In this document: positions 1 through 5,551 of the stretch, piece after piece
Numbering within the stretch: position 1 is the stretch's first letter
Layout of the letters: each line of letters begins with the position of its first letter
From: an uncultured Actinotalea sp.
GTDB taxonomy: Bacteria; Actinomycetota; Actinomycetes; Actinomycetales; Cellulomonadaceae
DNA length: 11,466 nucleotides
Assembly (NCBI RefSeq): GCF_946885855.1
Contig: NZ_CAMPHH010000093.1
Location: forward strand, 1-11,466
Reading direction: 5' to 3'
Notes under the pieces: model-generated
The model's input: the letters and a program-made list of their open reading frames with translations, nothing else
Database searches by the model: none
Told to the model about the DNA's origin: nothing
Translations under genes and position numbers: made by a program

Positions 1-2337
1 GAGCTCAACTACGTCTCCGACGTCGACGTCATCTACGTCGTCGAGCCCGCCGCGGGCCACGAGGAGGCCGACGCGCTCGCCGTCGGCGCGCGGCTGGCGA
101 CCGCGCTGGCCCGGGCCTGCTCCGGGGCGTCCGCCGAGCCGGCGCTGTGGCCCGTCGACGCCGCCCTGCGGCCCGAGGGCAAGCAGGGGCCCCTGGTGCG
201 CACGGTCGCGAGCCACCGTGCCTACTACGAGCGCTGGGCCAAGACGTGGGAGTTCCAGGCGCTGCTCAAGGCGCGGCACGTCGCCGGGGACGTCGAGGTC
301 GCGGACGCCTACCGCGCCGCCGTCGGCCCCATGGTGTGGTCCGCGGTCGAGCGGGAGAACTTCGTGGAGGACTCCCAGGCGATGCGCCGTCGCGTCGAGG
401 ACAACGTGCCGGCGGCCGAGGCGGACCGCCAGCTCAAGCTCGGCGTCGGCGGGTTGCGCGACGTGGAGTTCACCGTGCAGCTGCTCCAGCTCGTCCACGG
501 CCGCGCGGACGAGACGATCCGCAGCCCGAACACGCTCCGGGCGATCGCGGCGCTGTCGGCCGCGGGGTACGTGGGCCGGGAGGACGCCGCGCGCCTGGCC
601 GTCTGCTACCGGCTGCTGCGGGCGATGGAGCACCGGATCCAGCTGCACCGGCTGCGCCGCACCCACCTGGTGCCGACCGCCGAGCCGGAGCTGCGCCGCC
701 TGGCCCGCGCCATGCGCCTGGAGCCGGCCGGGCACGAGGCGCTCCTGGAGCGGTGGCGGTCCGTGCGCCGGGAGGTCCGCGGCCTGCACGAGGAGCTCTT
801 CTACCGGCCCCTGCTGCCGGCGACGGCGCACCTCACCCGGGAGGAGGCGAGCCTCGCCCCGGACGCGGCGCGGGCGCGGCTCGCGGCGATCGGCTACCGC
901 GACCCGGCCGGCGCCATGCGCCACATCGCCGCGCTCACCGAGGGGGTCTCGCGCCGGGCGGCGATCCAGCGCCAGCTGCTGCCGGTGCTGCTGGGCTGGT
1001 TCGCCGAGGGCAGCGACCCGGACGCCGGGCTGCTGTCCTTCCGGCGCGTCTCGGACGAGCTCGGCACCACCCACTGGTATCTCAAGCTGCTGCGGGACTC
1101 CGGCGTCGCGGCGCACCGGCTCGCGTGCGTGCTGTCGACGTCGCGCTACGCCGCCGACGCGCTCGCTCGGTCCCCGGAGTCGGTCACGTGGCTGGACTCG
1201 GACGCGGACCTGGAGCCGCGCGGGGTCGCCCGGCTCGCGGTGGAGGTCGACGCGCTGCTCGCGCGGTCCTCGGACCCGGCCGGTGCCGCGACGCTGCTGC
1301 GTGCGCTGCGCCGCCGGGAGCTCGCGCGGACCGCCGTGTCCCAGGTGCTGCGCAGCACCACGTCGCGGGCCTCCCAGGAGGCGCTCACGGCGGCGGCCGA
1401 CGTCGTCCTGGCGGGAGCGCTGCGGCTCGCCGAGGACGAGGCGCGCCGCGGGCCGGACGGACTGCTCACCCGGTTCGCCATCATCGCGATGGGCCGGCTC
1501 GGCGGACAGGAGCTCGGCTACGGCTCGGACGCCGACGTGCTCTACGTCCACGACCCGCTGCCCGACGCGGACCCCGCGGCCGCGCAGGCGCAGGCGGTGA
1601 CGATCGCCATGCGCATCCGGGCCATGCTCGGGGAGCTCGGCAAGGAGCCCGCCCTGGAGGTCGACGCCGACCTGCGGCCGGAGGGGCGCAACGGCCCGCT
1701 CGTGCGGACGCTCGCCGCCTACGGCGAGTACTACGAGCGGTGGTCCTCCCCGTGGGAGAGCCAGGCGCTGCTGCGGGCCCGGGCGGTCGCGGGCGACGGC
1801 GACCTCGCGGAGCGGTTCGTGGCCATGGTGGACCCGCTGCGCTACCCGGCCGGCGGGGCCGACGCCACGGTCCTGCGGGAGGTGCGGCGCCTCAAGGCTC
1901 GCATGGAGGCCGAGCGGCTGCCCCGGGGCGTGGACCCGGCCCGGCACCTCAAGCTCGGGCGCGGCGGGCTCAGCGACGTCGAGTGGACGGCGCAGCTCCT
2001 CCAGCTCCAGCACGGCCACGAGGTCCCCGGCCTGCGGACGACGTCGACGCTCGACGCCCTCGCCGCCGCGCAGGAGGCGGGCCTGCTGGCGGCCGAGGAC
2101 GCCGGGACGCTCCGGGAGTCCTGGACGCTGTGCTCGCAGCTGCGGGACGTGCTCGTCCTGTGGACCGGACGGGCGGGCGGCCCGTCCGGTGACGTCCTGC
2201 CGCACGACCGGCGGGCGCTGGCGGGGCTCGCCCGGCTGCTAGGGATGCTGCCGGGGTCCGGGGGCGAGCTCGAGGAGCACTTCCTGCGGGCGGGGCGCCG
2301 GTCGCGCGCCGTCGTCGAGCGCGTCTTCTACGGCTGA
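1..2337 (+). CDS. glnE: Bifunctional glutamine synthetase adenylyltransferase/adenylyl-removase, 5'-truncated by window edge
   Basis: GlnE adenylylates (inactivates) and deadenylylates (reactivates) glutamine synthetase in the cytoplasm in response to nitrogen status. The open frame runs from base 1 to a TGA at 2335-2337, giving 778 visible residues. Actinobacterial GlnE is about 1000 aa, so roughly 220 N-terminal residues are missing. The frame opens inside the first nucleotidyltransferase domain (ELNYVSDVDVIY, residues 1-12). The second nucleotidyltransferase domain shows GRLGGQELGYGSDADVLY, with GSDAD at about residues 508-512. The family's internal duplication is plain: GPLVRT..YYERW..WE.QALL.AR.VAGD occurs near residues 63-97 and again near 565-599, and a LKLG.GGL.DVE motif follows in both halves. 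The first half is expected to be the deadenylase and the second the adenylyltransferase. The first in-frame ATG or GTG codons are internal and are not starts. Identification is very secure. Confidence 0.97.
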   Translation, partial: ELNYVSDVDVIYVVEPAAGHEEADALAVGARLATALARACSGASAEPALWPVDAALRPEGKQGPLVRTVASHRAYYERWAKTWEFQALLKARHVAGDVEVADAYRAAVGPMVWSAVERENFVEDSQAMRRRVEDNVPAAEADRQLKLGVGGLRDVEFTVQLLQLVHGRADETIRSPNTLRAIAALSAAGYVGREDAARLAVCYRLLRAMEHRIQLHRLRRTHLVPTAEPELRRLARAMRLEPAGHEALLERWRSVRREVRGLHEELFYRPLLPATAHLTREEASLAPDAARARLAAIGYRDPAGAMRHIAALTEGVSRRAAIQRQLLPVLLGWFAEGSDPDAGLLSFRRVSDELGTTHWYLKLLRDSGVAAHRLACVLSTSRYAADALARSPESVTWLDSDADLEPRGVARLAVEVDALLARSSDPAGAATLLRALRRRELARTAVSQVLRSTTSRASQEALTAAADVVLAGALRLAEDEARRGPDGLLTRFAIIAMGRLGGQELGYGSDADVLYVHDPLPDADPAAAQAQAVTIAMRIRAMLGELGKEPALEVDADLRPEGRNGPLVRTLAAYGEYYERWSSPWESQALLRARAVAGDGDLAERFVAMVDPLRYPAGGADATVLREVRRLKARMEAERLPRGVDPARHLKLGRGGLSDVEWTAQLLQLQHGHEVPGLRTTSTLDALAAAQEAGLLAAEDAGTLRESWTLCSQLRDVLVLWTGRAGGPSGDVLPHDRRALAGLARLLGMLPGSGGELEEHFLRAGRRSRAVVERVFYG

Positions 2338-2350
2338 GCCGCTCAGCGGC
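2338..2350. repeat. Short palindrome after glnE stop
   Basis: GCCGCT-C-AGCGGC begins directly after the glnE TGA. Realistically only a 4-bp stem with a 5-base loop could form in RNA, and no T-run follows. It may be a weak terminator or chance. The gap to the next gene is 44 bases, so read-through from glnE is possible. Confidence 0.25.
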
Positions 2351-2381
2351 AGAGCGACCGGTCGTGTGCTTCGGTGGGTCC

Positions 2382-2813
2382 ATGGACACCGAGCGCACGG
2401 CGGCCGAGCCGACGGAGGACCAGATCACCGCGCTGCTGACCACGCCCGCGCGCTGGGCCGTCGTCGGACTGTCCACGAACCGGGCGCGGCCGGCGTACGG
2501 CGTCGCCGCGTACCTGCAGCAGCTCGGCCAGGAGGTCGTGCCGGTGCACCCGCGGGCCGAGAGCGTGCACGGCGCGACCGGGTACTGGCGCCTGGCGGAC
2601 GTGCCGGGGGCGGTCGACGTCGTCGACGTCTTCGTGAACTCGAGCCGGGCCGGGCAGGTGGTCGACGAGGCGATCGCCGTCGGAGCGCGGGCGGTGTGGC
2701 TGCAGCTCGGTGTGCACGACGCGGCGGCCCAGGAGCGTGCGCGCGCGGCGGGGCTGCTCGTCGTCGTCGACCGCTGTCCCGCGATCGAGGGCCGCGCGCG
2801 CGGGCTCCGCTGA
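2382..2813 (+). CDS. CoA-binding domain protein (YccU-like Rossmann fold)
   Basis: This is a stand-alone CoA_binding-family protein of 143 aa, the usual size for the family (about 130-150). The nucleotide-binding beta-alpha unit is seen as WAVVGLSTNRARPAYGVAAYL at residues 25-45, followed by VVPVHPRAE (52-60) and ADVPGAVDVVDVF (72-84). The family C-terminus ends in a conserved cysteine-proline loop, seen here as VVDRCPAIEGR (about 128-138). Homologues bind CoA, but no physiological reaction is established for them. The ATG at 2382 is preferred. A GTG at 2364 in the same frame would add MCFGGS, which does not belong to the conserved fold. The only purine-rich upstream sequence is GGTGGG (2373-2378), 3 bases from the ATG, so initiation signals are weak. 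The gene lies 44 bases after glnE in the same orientation, and co-transcription is possible but unproven. Confidence 0.88.
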   Translation: MDTERTAAEPTEDQITALLTTPARWAVVGLSTNRARPAYGVAAYLQQLGQEVVPVHPRAESVHGATGYWRLADVPGAVDVVDVFVNSSRAGQVVDEAIAVGARAVWLQLGVHDAAAQERARAAGLLVVVDRCPAIEGRARGLR

Positions 2814-2817
2814 ACCG

Positions 2818-2837
2818 GTGCCCGAGCGACCGGGCAC
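2818..2837 (+). terminator. Probable hairpin terminator after the CoA-binding gene
   Basis: GTGCCCG (2818-2824) and CGGGCAC (2831-2837) form a perfect 7-bp stem with a 6-base loop, starting 4 bases after the TGA of the CoA-binding gene. No T-tract follows, which is common for actinobacterial terminators. Termination is inferred from position and structure only. Confidence 0.45.
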
Positions 2838-2908
2838 GGGGTGCGGCGTCGCGCCGGGGTCTACTTCCTGACCTTCTTGAACCTCGTCTGAGGACAACCC
2901 GAGCGCGC

Positions 2909-2921
2909 CCTGACCGTCAGG
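2909..2921. promoter_or_regulatory. Palindrome upstream of the LON-domain gene
   Basis: CCTGAC-C-GTCAGG is a 6-bp inverted repeat around one central base. It lies 15 bases before an ATG at 2937 and 27 before the ATG at 2949, where an operator or the 5' end of a message would be expected. No regulator is suggested by the neighbours. The interval 2838-2948 shows no convincing -35/-10 pair. Confidence 0.25.
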
Positions 2922-2948
2922 TCGGCCGCGGTCGTCATGCTGGCACAC

Positions 2949-3638
2949 ATGGATCCCACGGACTCCGGCCCGCCGGGGACGTCGCCCGAGACGGACGGCA
3001 CCCGCGAGCTCCCCATGTTCCCCCTCGGCTCCGTCCTGTTCCCGGGCATGCCGCTGCCGTTGCGCGTCTTCGAGCCCCGGTACATCGCGATGCTCGCGTC
3101 GGTGCACGGGCAGGAGGAGCGCGAGTTCGGGGTGGTGCTCATCGAGCGGGGCCACGAGGTCGGCGGGGGAGACGTCCGGTTCACGACGGGCACGGTGGCC
3201 CGGATCGCGTCGGTGGAGGTCGGCGAGGGCCTCATCGCCCTCGTCGCCCTCGGCGGTGCGCGCTTCGAGGTGGTGCGCTGGCTCGAGGAGGACCCGTTCC
3301 CCCGGGCGGAGGTGCGCGAGCTCGCGCCGCTGGAGCTCGACGACGACGCAGTGGGTGCGCTGGACGACGCCGAGACCCTGGTCCGGACGACGCTGCGTCG
3401 GGCCAGCGAGTTTGTCGAGCTGCGGTGGTCGCCGGACGTGGAGCTGTCCGGCGAGCCGGGCGAGCGGATCTGGCAGCTCGCCGGGATCGCGCCCCTCGGC
3501 GCGCTCGACCAGTACGCGCTGCTGCGCTCGCGGACACCGGCGGCCCTGCTGGCCATGCTCGTCGAGGAGACCCGGGCGGTGGACGCGCAGCTCACGGCGG
3601 GGTGGCCGGGCCCCGACGGGGACGACGACGAGCTCTGA
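2949..3638 (+). CDS. LON peptidase substrate-binding (Lon N-terminal domain) protein
   Basis: The protein consists of the LON N-terminal substrate-recognition domain alone, with no AAA+ or serine-protease module, so it is not a protease itself. The diagnostic opening ELPMFPLGSVLFPGMPLPLRVFEPRY sits about 20 residues from the start. The family pattern continues with FGVVLIERGHEVGGGD, VARIASVEVGEG and the helical C-terminal bundle, to 229 aa. Stand-alone LON-domain proteins of about 200-240 aa are common in actinobacteria; their partner is unknown. Start choice is uncertain because there is no Shine-Dalgarno at either candidate. The ATG at 2937 would add MLAH. The ATG at 2949 is preferred because the sequence before it (CATGCT, then 7 bases) resembles the -10-to-start spacing seen at two other genes here. 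That preference is weak. The acidic C-terminus ends DGDDDEL. Confidence 0.9.
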   Translation: MDPTDSGPPGTSPETDGTRELPMFPLGSVLFPGMPLPLRVFEPRYIAMLASVHGQEEREFGVVLIERGHEVGGGDVRFTTGTVARIASVEVGEGLIALVALGGARFEVVRWLEEDPFPRAEVRELAPLELDDDAVGALDDAETLVRTTLRRASEFVELRWSPDVELSGEPGERIWQLAGIAPLGALDQYALLRSRTPAALLAMLVEETRAVDAQLTAGWPGPDGDDDEL

Positions 3639-3670
3639 CGGCCGTCACCCGAGGCCTCGGAGCGGCCTCG
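3636..3670 (+). terminator. Twin palindromes and hairpin after the LON-domain gene
   Basis: TGACGGCCGTCA (3636-3647, overlapping the stop codon) and CCGAGGCCTCGG (3649-3660) are two perfect 12-bp palindromes one base apart. The second also pairs in an alternative way: CGAGGCC (3650-3656) with GGCCTCG (3664-3670), a 7-bp stem with a 7-base loop that is sterically better as an RNA hairpin. The position directly after the coding region suggests a terminator. There is no T-tract. Confidence 0.45.
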
Positions 3671-3698
3671 CCGGGCGACTCCGCCGTGCCGGCTCGGT

Positions 3699-3704
3699 TA
3701 GCCT
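3699..3704 (+). promoter_or_regulatory. Candidate -10 element (TAGCCT) for the DUF1801 leader
   Basis: TAGCCT matches the actinobacterial TAnnnT -10 pattern and is identical to the -10 assigned at 9832-9837. It is followed after 7 bases by GTG at 3712, so transcription would start at or beside that GTG. No -35 hexamer is recognisable, as is often the case in this phylum. A 5-bp hairpin (GGTGG 3711-3715 with CCACC 3720-3724) would form at the very 5' end of the transcript. Confidence 0.45.
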
Positions 3705-3711
3705 GAACGTG

Positions 3712-3774
3712 GTGGTCCGCCACCGACTGCGCTCCCACGTGACAGACCACGTGAATCATCGCGGAGAGACCTGA
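3712..3774 (+). CDS. Possible leaderless 20-codon leader ORF upstream of DUF1801
   Basis: A GTG seven bases after the TAGCCT element opens a 20-codon frame ending at TGA 3772-3774. The peptide is basic and histidine-rich ([18 protein letters not shown] in its C-terminal part, four His in 20). It uses codons that are rare in the neighbouring genes (CGA, ACA, AAT, CAT, GGA). Its stop codon falls inside the CCTGAG/CTCAGG inverted repeat, an arrangement expected if ribosome position affects RNA folding ahead of the next gene. It resembles no leader peptide I can name. The odd codon use could equally mean the stretch is untranslated 5' leader RNA. Treat it as a hypothesis. Confidence 0.25.
   Translation: MVRHRLRSHVTDHVNHRGET
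3735..3754. repeat. Direct repeat CCACGTGA x2
   Basis: CCACGTGA occurs at 3735-3742 and 3747-3754, with starts 12 bases apart; each copy contains the palindrome CACGTG. The pair lies downstream of the proposed transcription start, inside the leader. It could be a tandem operator or an RNA element. No neighbouring regulator gene supports either reading. Confidence 0.35.
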
Positions 3775-3792
3775 GCAGCTCAGGACATGTCC
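3770..3792. repeat. Overlapping palindromes at the end of the leader ORF
   Basis: CCTGAG-CAG-CTCAGG (3770-3784) overlaps by two bases the perfect 10-bp palindrome GGACATGTCC (3783-3792). The first includes the TGA of the putative leader ORF. Either could be an operator or an RNA stem. Confidence 0.35.
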
Positions 3793-3802
3793 GGATGGGG
3801 TG

Positions 3803-3848
3803 CGGCGCGACGTTGCGCCGACTTCATGCCGCCGGTGCCTCCACCGGC
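3803..3848 (+). promoter_or_regulatory. Two hairpins in the DUF1801 5' leader
   Basis: CGGCGC/GCGCCG (3803-3820, 6-bp stem, loop GACGTT) is followed by GCCGGTG/CACCGGC (3831-3848, 7-bp stem, loop CCTC). The second ends 4 bases before the GAAGGG Shine-Dalgarno (3853-3858). A stem this close to the ribosome site could affect translation, or the first could act as a conditional terminator. Function is inferred from position. Confidence 0.35.
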
Positions 3849-3865
3849 AGACGAAGGGACATGAC

Positions 3866-4219
3866 ATGTCGTCGAAGGACGAGAAGAACCTGACGCAGGT
3901 GACCGAGAAGATCGCGGGGATGGACGAGCCTGCCCGTTCCACGATGCAGCGGGTGCACGAGATCATCATGGCCGCGGCCCCCGCCCTGAAGCCGCGCATC
4001 TGGTACGGCATGCCCGCCTACGCGACGTCGGCGAGCACACCCGCGCTCATCACGCTGCGCAAGGACGAACGGCTGAACCTCGCCATCACCGAGAAGGCCG
4101 CTTTCCGGGCGGCAGGCGGTGCGGACGCGGGCCTCATGCCGGCCGCGTGGTACTTCGAGACGGTGGACGCCGCCACGGAGCGGCGCATCGCCGAGATCGT
4201 CCGCTCGGTGGCTGACTGA
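3866..4219 (+). CDS. DUF1801 (YdhG-like) domain protein
   Basis: This is a 117-aa cytoplasmic protein of the DUF1801 family. The family core is seen as [20 protein letters not shown] followed by [10 protein letters not shown] (about residues 24-53), then a strand with [13 protein letters not shown]. The C-terminal helix is shorter than in some members. Homologues include the Bacillus YdhG 'iron chaperone' annotation, but no biochemical function is firmly established. The ATG at 3866 is chosen because GAAGGG (3853-3858) lies 7 bases upstream and the peptide then begins [11 protein letters not shown]. An in-frame start at 3800 would place the hairpins inside the coding region and give an unconserved Arg/Cys-rich extension. 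The gene follows a 227-base structured leader and is closed by a strong terminator. It appears to be a single-gene unit. Confidence 0.87.
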   Translation: MSSKDEKNLTQVTEKIAGMDEPARSTMQRVHEIIMAAAPALKPRIWYGMPAYATSASTPALITLRKDERLNLAITEKAAFRAAGGADAGLMPAAWYFETVDAATERRIAEIVRSVAD

Positions 4220-4231
4220 TCGTCGGCCACC

Positions 4232-4266
4232 TCCCGGGACGGGGTGGGCCCCACCTCGTCCCGGGA
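4232..4266. terminator. Strong bidirectional hairpin terminator
   Basis: TCCCGGGACG (4232-4241) pairs perfectly with CGTCCCGGGA (4257-4266). Inside this, a G.U wobble (4242/4256) and GGTG/CACC (4243-4246/4252-4255) extend the stem to 15 bp with a 5-base loop. It lies 12 bases after the DUF1801 stop and 58 bases beyond the end of the convergent kinase gene, so it can serve both strands. It has no T-run. Confidence 0.75.
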
Positions 4267-4324
4267 CGGCCCGGGCCCAGGCACGCCCGGACGAGCCGCT
4301 GGTCCCGGACGGTGCGAAGGTCGC

Positions 4325-4846
4325 TCACGAGCTTGCATCGGCGCACGCCCGGACCGCAGCGGCGAGGCCCTCTCGGGCGTCCGTCATGTCGATGCGGACG
4401 CGTCGACCGTCCCGGTCCTCGTCCCAGGCGACCCAGCCGGCCCGCGCGACGTCCTGCCAGCTGGGCACCGCCTGCCCCGGCATGTCCGGCAGGCGGGCCT
4501 CCACGCGTCGTCGGTGCTCGTCCTCGTCGGGGACGGAGGTCTCCAGCACGACCACGTCCGCCTGGGCGCGACGAGCCGTCGTCGCCCAGGCGGCCCGCGC
4601 CTCGGGCACCGGGTTCACCGCGTCGATCACGACGTGCCAGCCGAGCGCCAGGTTCCCCGCCGCGACCTCGTGGACGACGGCGTACCCGAGGGCTCCCACC
4701 GGGCCGTCCAGGAAAGGCGCCGACGCCGTCTCGACGGCGTCGACCCGCAGGTGAACGGCCGACAGCTCGCGGCACAGCGCTCGTGCGAGCGTCGTCTTCC
4801 CGGTGCCGGACGGGCCTGCCAGCACTACGAGCAGAGGCGTCGTCAC
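4325..4846 (-). CDS. P-loop AAA_33-type kinase-like ATPase
   Basis: This is a small P-loop NTPase, 173 aa from the chosen GTG. The Walker A motif GPSGTGKTT lies at residues 11-19, directly after the first beta strand LLVVLA. A DAVETA segment follows (about 36-41), then VVIDAVNPVPEARAAW and a VVVLETSVPDEDEHRRRVEAR region typical of AAA_33 kinases, which resemble gluconate and chloramphenicol phosphotransferases and zeta-type enzymes. The substrate cannot be read from sequence. Starts in the same frame are TTG 4855, GTG 4852 and GTG 4846. GGAGGA (minus strand, 4868-4863) is 7 bases before the TTG. However, TAGGTT (4859-4854) lies 7 bases before GTG 4846, which suggests a leaderless message beginning MTTPLLVVLAG. 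The gene is convergent with DUF1801 and 72 bases downstream of the VOC gene. Confidence 0.85.
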   Translation of the reverse strand: MTTPLLVVLAGPSGTGKTTLARALCRELSAVHLRVDAVETASAPFLDGPVGALGYAVVHEVAAGNLALGWHVVIDAVNPVPEARAAWATTARRAQADVVVLETSVPDEDEHRRRVEARLPDMPGQAVPSWQDVARAGWVAWDEDRDGRRVRIDMTDAREGLAAAVRACADASS

Positions 4847-4853
4847 CCGCACC

Positions 4854-4859
4854 AACCTA
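4854..4859 (-). promoter_or_regulatory. Candidate leaderless -10 (TAGGTT) for the kinase gene
   Basis: On the minus strand TAGGTT fits TAnnnT and is followed by GGTGCGG and then the GTG at 4846. This spacing (7 bases) matches the TAGCCT-GTG arrangement at 3699-3712. A competing reading is a leadered message using the GGAGGA Shine-Dalgarno at 4868-4863. No -35 is recognisable. Confidence 0.35.
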
Positions 4860-4884
4860 CGGTCCTCCGCCGAGGGACGCGGTG

Positions 4885-4896
4885 GGGGGCGCCCCC
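4885..4896 (-). terminator. G/C palindrome after the VOC gene
   Basis: GGGGGCGCCCCC is a perfect 12-bp palindrome 22 bases past the VOC stop codon on the minus strand. As RNA it would give a 4-bp stem with a GCGC loop. It could help terminate the VOC message before the kinase gene. There is no T-tract, and the evidence is weak. Confidence 0.25.
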
Positions 4897-4918
4897 GCGC
4901 CGGCAGGACCGGACATCG

Positions 4919-5332
4919 CTACTCGGTGTCATCGGGCGGGTCAGCGACCAGTTCCACCTCGAATCCTGCTGCGTCTTCGAGGTAGGCGGCGTACGTGTCG
5001 GGGCCGCCGGCATGCGGATGCCGGTCGGGGAACATCAAGGCCCAGCCGTGCTCCAGGGCGTCGACGACCAAGGCATCGAGGTCAGTGCGGGAGCCTGCGA
5101 AGAACGCCACATGATTCATCCCGCTGGCCAGCCGGTTCTGTGGGCCTCGCTCATGAGCCGGTCCTGACTCCAGCACGATGTACGCGTCCTGCAGGGCCCA
5201 GCTGCGGCCGGTCTCCCAGCTGCTGGCCAGGCGGTAGCCCAAGCGCTGCAGCAGCCACGGCCACGGTCCGTCGGCAGCCGCCGCGTCGTCCATCCACAGC
5301 TCGAGGTGGTGCAGTCGTCCGCGGGTCGTCAC
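4919..5332 (-). CDS. VOC (glyoxalase/bleomycin-resistance fold) family protein
   Basis: This is a 137-aa protein of the vicinal-oxygen-chelate superfamily, which includes glyoxalase I, extradiol dioxygenases and antibiotic-binding proteins. Two beta-alpha-beta-beta-beta modules are visible. The first runs from RLHHLELWMDD through LLQRLGYRLASSWETGRSWAL to AYIVLES. The second starts at NHVAFFAGSRTDLDALV and ends FEVELVAD. His in LHHLELW, His in NHVAFFA and Glu in FEVELVA occupy the usual metal-ligand positions. The substrate cannot be assigned. The GTG at 5332 gives MTTRGRLHHLELW and has GGGAGG (minus strand, 5346-5341) 8 bases upstream. The same frame stays open to 5491, but that extension is low-complexity and crosses the inverted repeat. 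The gene lies 219 bases downstream of the ligD polymerase gene, with the repeat between, so it is probably a separate unit. Confidence 0.88.
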   Translation of the reverse strand: MTTRGRLHHLELWMDDAAAADGPWPWLLQRLGYRLASSWETGRSWALQDAYIVLESGPAHERGPQNRLASGMNHVAFFAGSRTDLDALVVDALEHGWALMFPDRHPHAGGPDTYAAYLEDAAGFEVELVADPPDDTE

Positions 5333-5428
5333 GGACGCATCCTCCCGGCCACCTGTCCGAGCGCGCACCTGACCCGCTGACGCGGCCGTGCGTGCGTCTC
5401 GGGCAGCCCCAGACGGGGAGCACTCGAT

Positions 5429-5481
5429 GCCGAGACCGTGCCCCTGCGCCCAGACCGTGCCTCTCACGGCACGGTCTCGGC
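5429..5481. repeat. Three-arm repeat: two direct copies plus one inverted copy
   Basis: GCCGAGACCGTGCC (5429-5442) and GGCACGGTCTCGGC (5468-5481) are perfect 14-bp inverted repeats around a 25-base loop. The loop contains a second copy of AGACCGTGCC (5452-5461), which pairs with GGCACGGTCT (5468-5477) as a 10-bp stem with a 6-base loop. The two stems are mutually exclusive. The element sits 71 bases after the ligD-polymerase stop and about 97 bases before the VOC start on the minus strand. It could be a terminator, an alternative-fold regulator, or a dispersed palindromic repeat. No T-tract follows on the minus strand. Confidence 0.7.
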
Positions 5482-5551
5482 GCAACAGCACGGATTCGGC
5501 GAGGGGGGCGCCTGCGGCGGACAGGATGTCGCGCGGGTGGCCCGGACAGCG

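Noticed and set aside
190..1980. Repeated YYERW..WE.QALL and LKLG.GGL.DVE segments in the first gene
   Set aside because: This looked like a duplication, but an internal two-fold repeat is the normal architecture of GlnE.
147..2192. 681-codon plus-strand frame overlapping glnE
   Set aside because: It is an out-of-frame translation of glnE, almost wholly Ala/Arg/Gly/Pro, while the glnE frame shows all family motifs.
2861..2952. Minus-strand peptide ending TRFKKVRK next to a less G+C-rich patch
   Set aside because: The basic ending looked gene-like, but there is no start signal or conserved motif, and the rest of the frame is antisense to the LON-domain gene.
5333..5491. N-terminal extension of the VOC protein
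   Set aside because: The extension is unconserved in appearance and overlaps the palindromic repeat. GTG 5332 has a good Shine-Dalgarno and begins directly before the first VOC strand.
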